Origin: Porticoccaceae bacterium
GTDB lineage: Bacteria > Pseudomonadota > Gammaproteobacteria > Pseudomonadales > Porticoccaceae
DNA: 64,000 bases
Assembly (NCBI GenBank): GCA_024644595.1
Contig: JAHEHL010000009.1
Location: 271,512 to 335,511 of the forward strand
Direction: 5' to 3'
The notes under the pieces are model-generated. The model saw only the letters and a list, made by a program, of their open reading frames with translations. It was not told the DNA's origin and ran no database searches. Below are positions 63,849 through 64,000 of this stretch, one piece after another (position 1 is the stretch's first letter; every line of letters begins with the position of its first letter). A program made the translations under genes and the position numbers.

Positions 63849-64000
63849 TAGTAGAAGGCATAACTCCGGCCATACGTTCATCGGCAGAGGCCGCCATACG
63901 CAGAGCACGACCAAAGGCCTTGAATATGGTTTCAACCTGGTGGTGGGCATTTGCACCGCGCAGGTTATCGATATGCAGACTGACCAGCGCGTGATTGACG
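63835..64000 (-). CDS. hisB: imidazoleglycerol-phosphate dehydratase (3' part)
   Basis: The last 55 codons are in the window; the gene continues beyond base 64000. The C-terminal HisB signature [20 protein letters not shown], with the HH metal ligands, and the ending PSTKGTL are unmistakable. The enzyme dehydrates imidazoleglycerol phosphate in histidine synthesis. Transcribed towards hisH. Confidence 0.95.
   Translation of the reverse strand, partial: VNHALVSLHIDNLRGANAHHQVETIFKAFGRALRMAASADERMAGVMPSTKGTL

Noticed and set aside
63230-63994. 254-residue plus-strand open frame opposite hisH and hisB
   Set aside because: It is fully antisense to two well-conserved genes, has no motif, and is a by-product of their codon use.

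Overview
The window looks like chromosomal DNA of an aerobic gammaproteobacterium. The guaB-guaA pair, divergent xseA, selD-mnmH and the hisB-hisH order with a DUF2288-type gene are typical of that class. A marine Cellvibrionales/Spongiibacteraceae-like host is a guess from gene content. Coding density is very high: no gap longer than about 290 bases lacks a gene, and I saw no insertion sequence, prophage, CRISPR array or rRNA.

Bases 1-45400 form a nearly uninterrupted steroid catabolism region. From the left: OYE-type reductases, short-chain dehydrogenases, a MaoC hydratase, two KstD-like flavoproteins, a membrane 5-alpha-reductase-family protein, a secreted sulfatase and NTF2-fold proteins (1-12900). 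Next is a long minus-strand operon (13-24.3 kb) of thiolases, paired acyl-CoA dehydrogenases, SDRs, a crotonase and the ring-opening pair IpdA/IpdB, for degradation of the C/D-ring propionate (HIP). Divergent from it is the plus-strand operon fadD3-hsaC-hsaB-hsaA-hsaD-hsaE-hsaG-hsaF plus a LuxR regulator (24.4-33.6 kb), which opens and degrades rings A/B. Then come ketosteroid isomerase, the Rieske oxygenase KshA, a double-rubredoxin/reductase fusion, EchA20- and IpdC-like genes, and a fadD-TetR-acyl-CoA dehydrogenase-EthD-SDR operon. Together these cover nuclear activation (KSI, KstD, KshA), 9,10-seco cleavage (HsaA/B, HsaC, HsaD), pyruvate/propanal release (HsaE-F-G) and HIP beta-oxidation with ring opening (FadD3, EchA20, IpdC, IpdAB). 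A palindrome close to TCGTCCATATGGACGA recurs in four of the five divergent promoters of this region, with a weak fifth copy, suggesting one regulon.

Bases 46594-52808 hold a compact selenocysteine unit on the minus strand: a protein family I do not recognise, a UGA-containing selenoprotein with a U-G-S-C motif (usually miscalled as a truncated 122-aa ORF), a KAS III-like enzyme with swapped catalytic His/Asn, selA, selB and the tRNA-Sec gene. A divergent MFS transporter adjoins it across a palindrome-rich promoter. This self-contained 'selenoprotein plus its own decoding machinery' cluster is the most novel part of the window.

Bases 54475-64000 are housekeeping: guaA, guaB, xseA, selD, mnmH (2-selenouridine synthase), a GNAT acetyltransferase, an HSD10-like SDR, a DUF2288-like protein, hisH and the 3' end of hisB.
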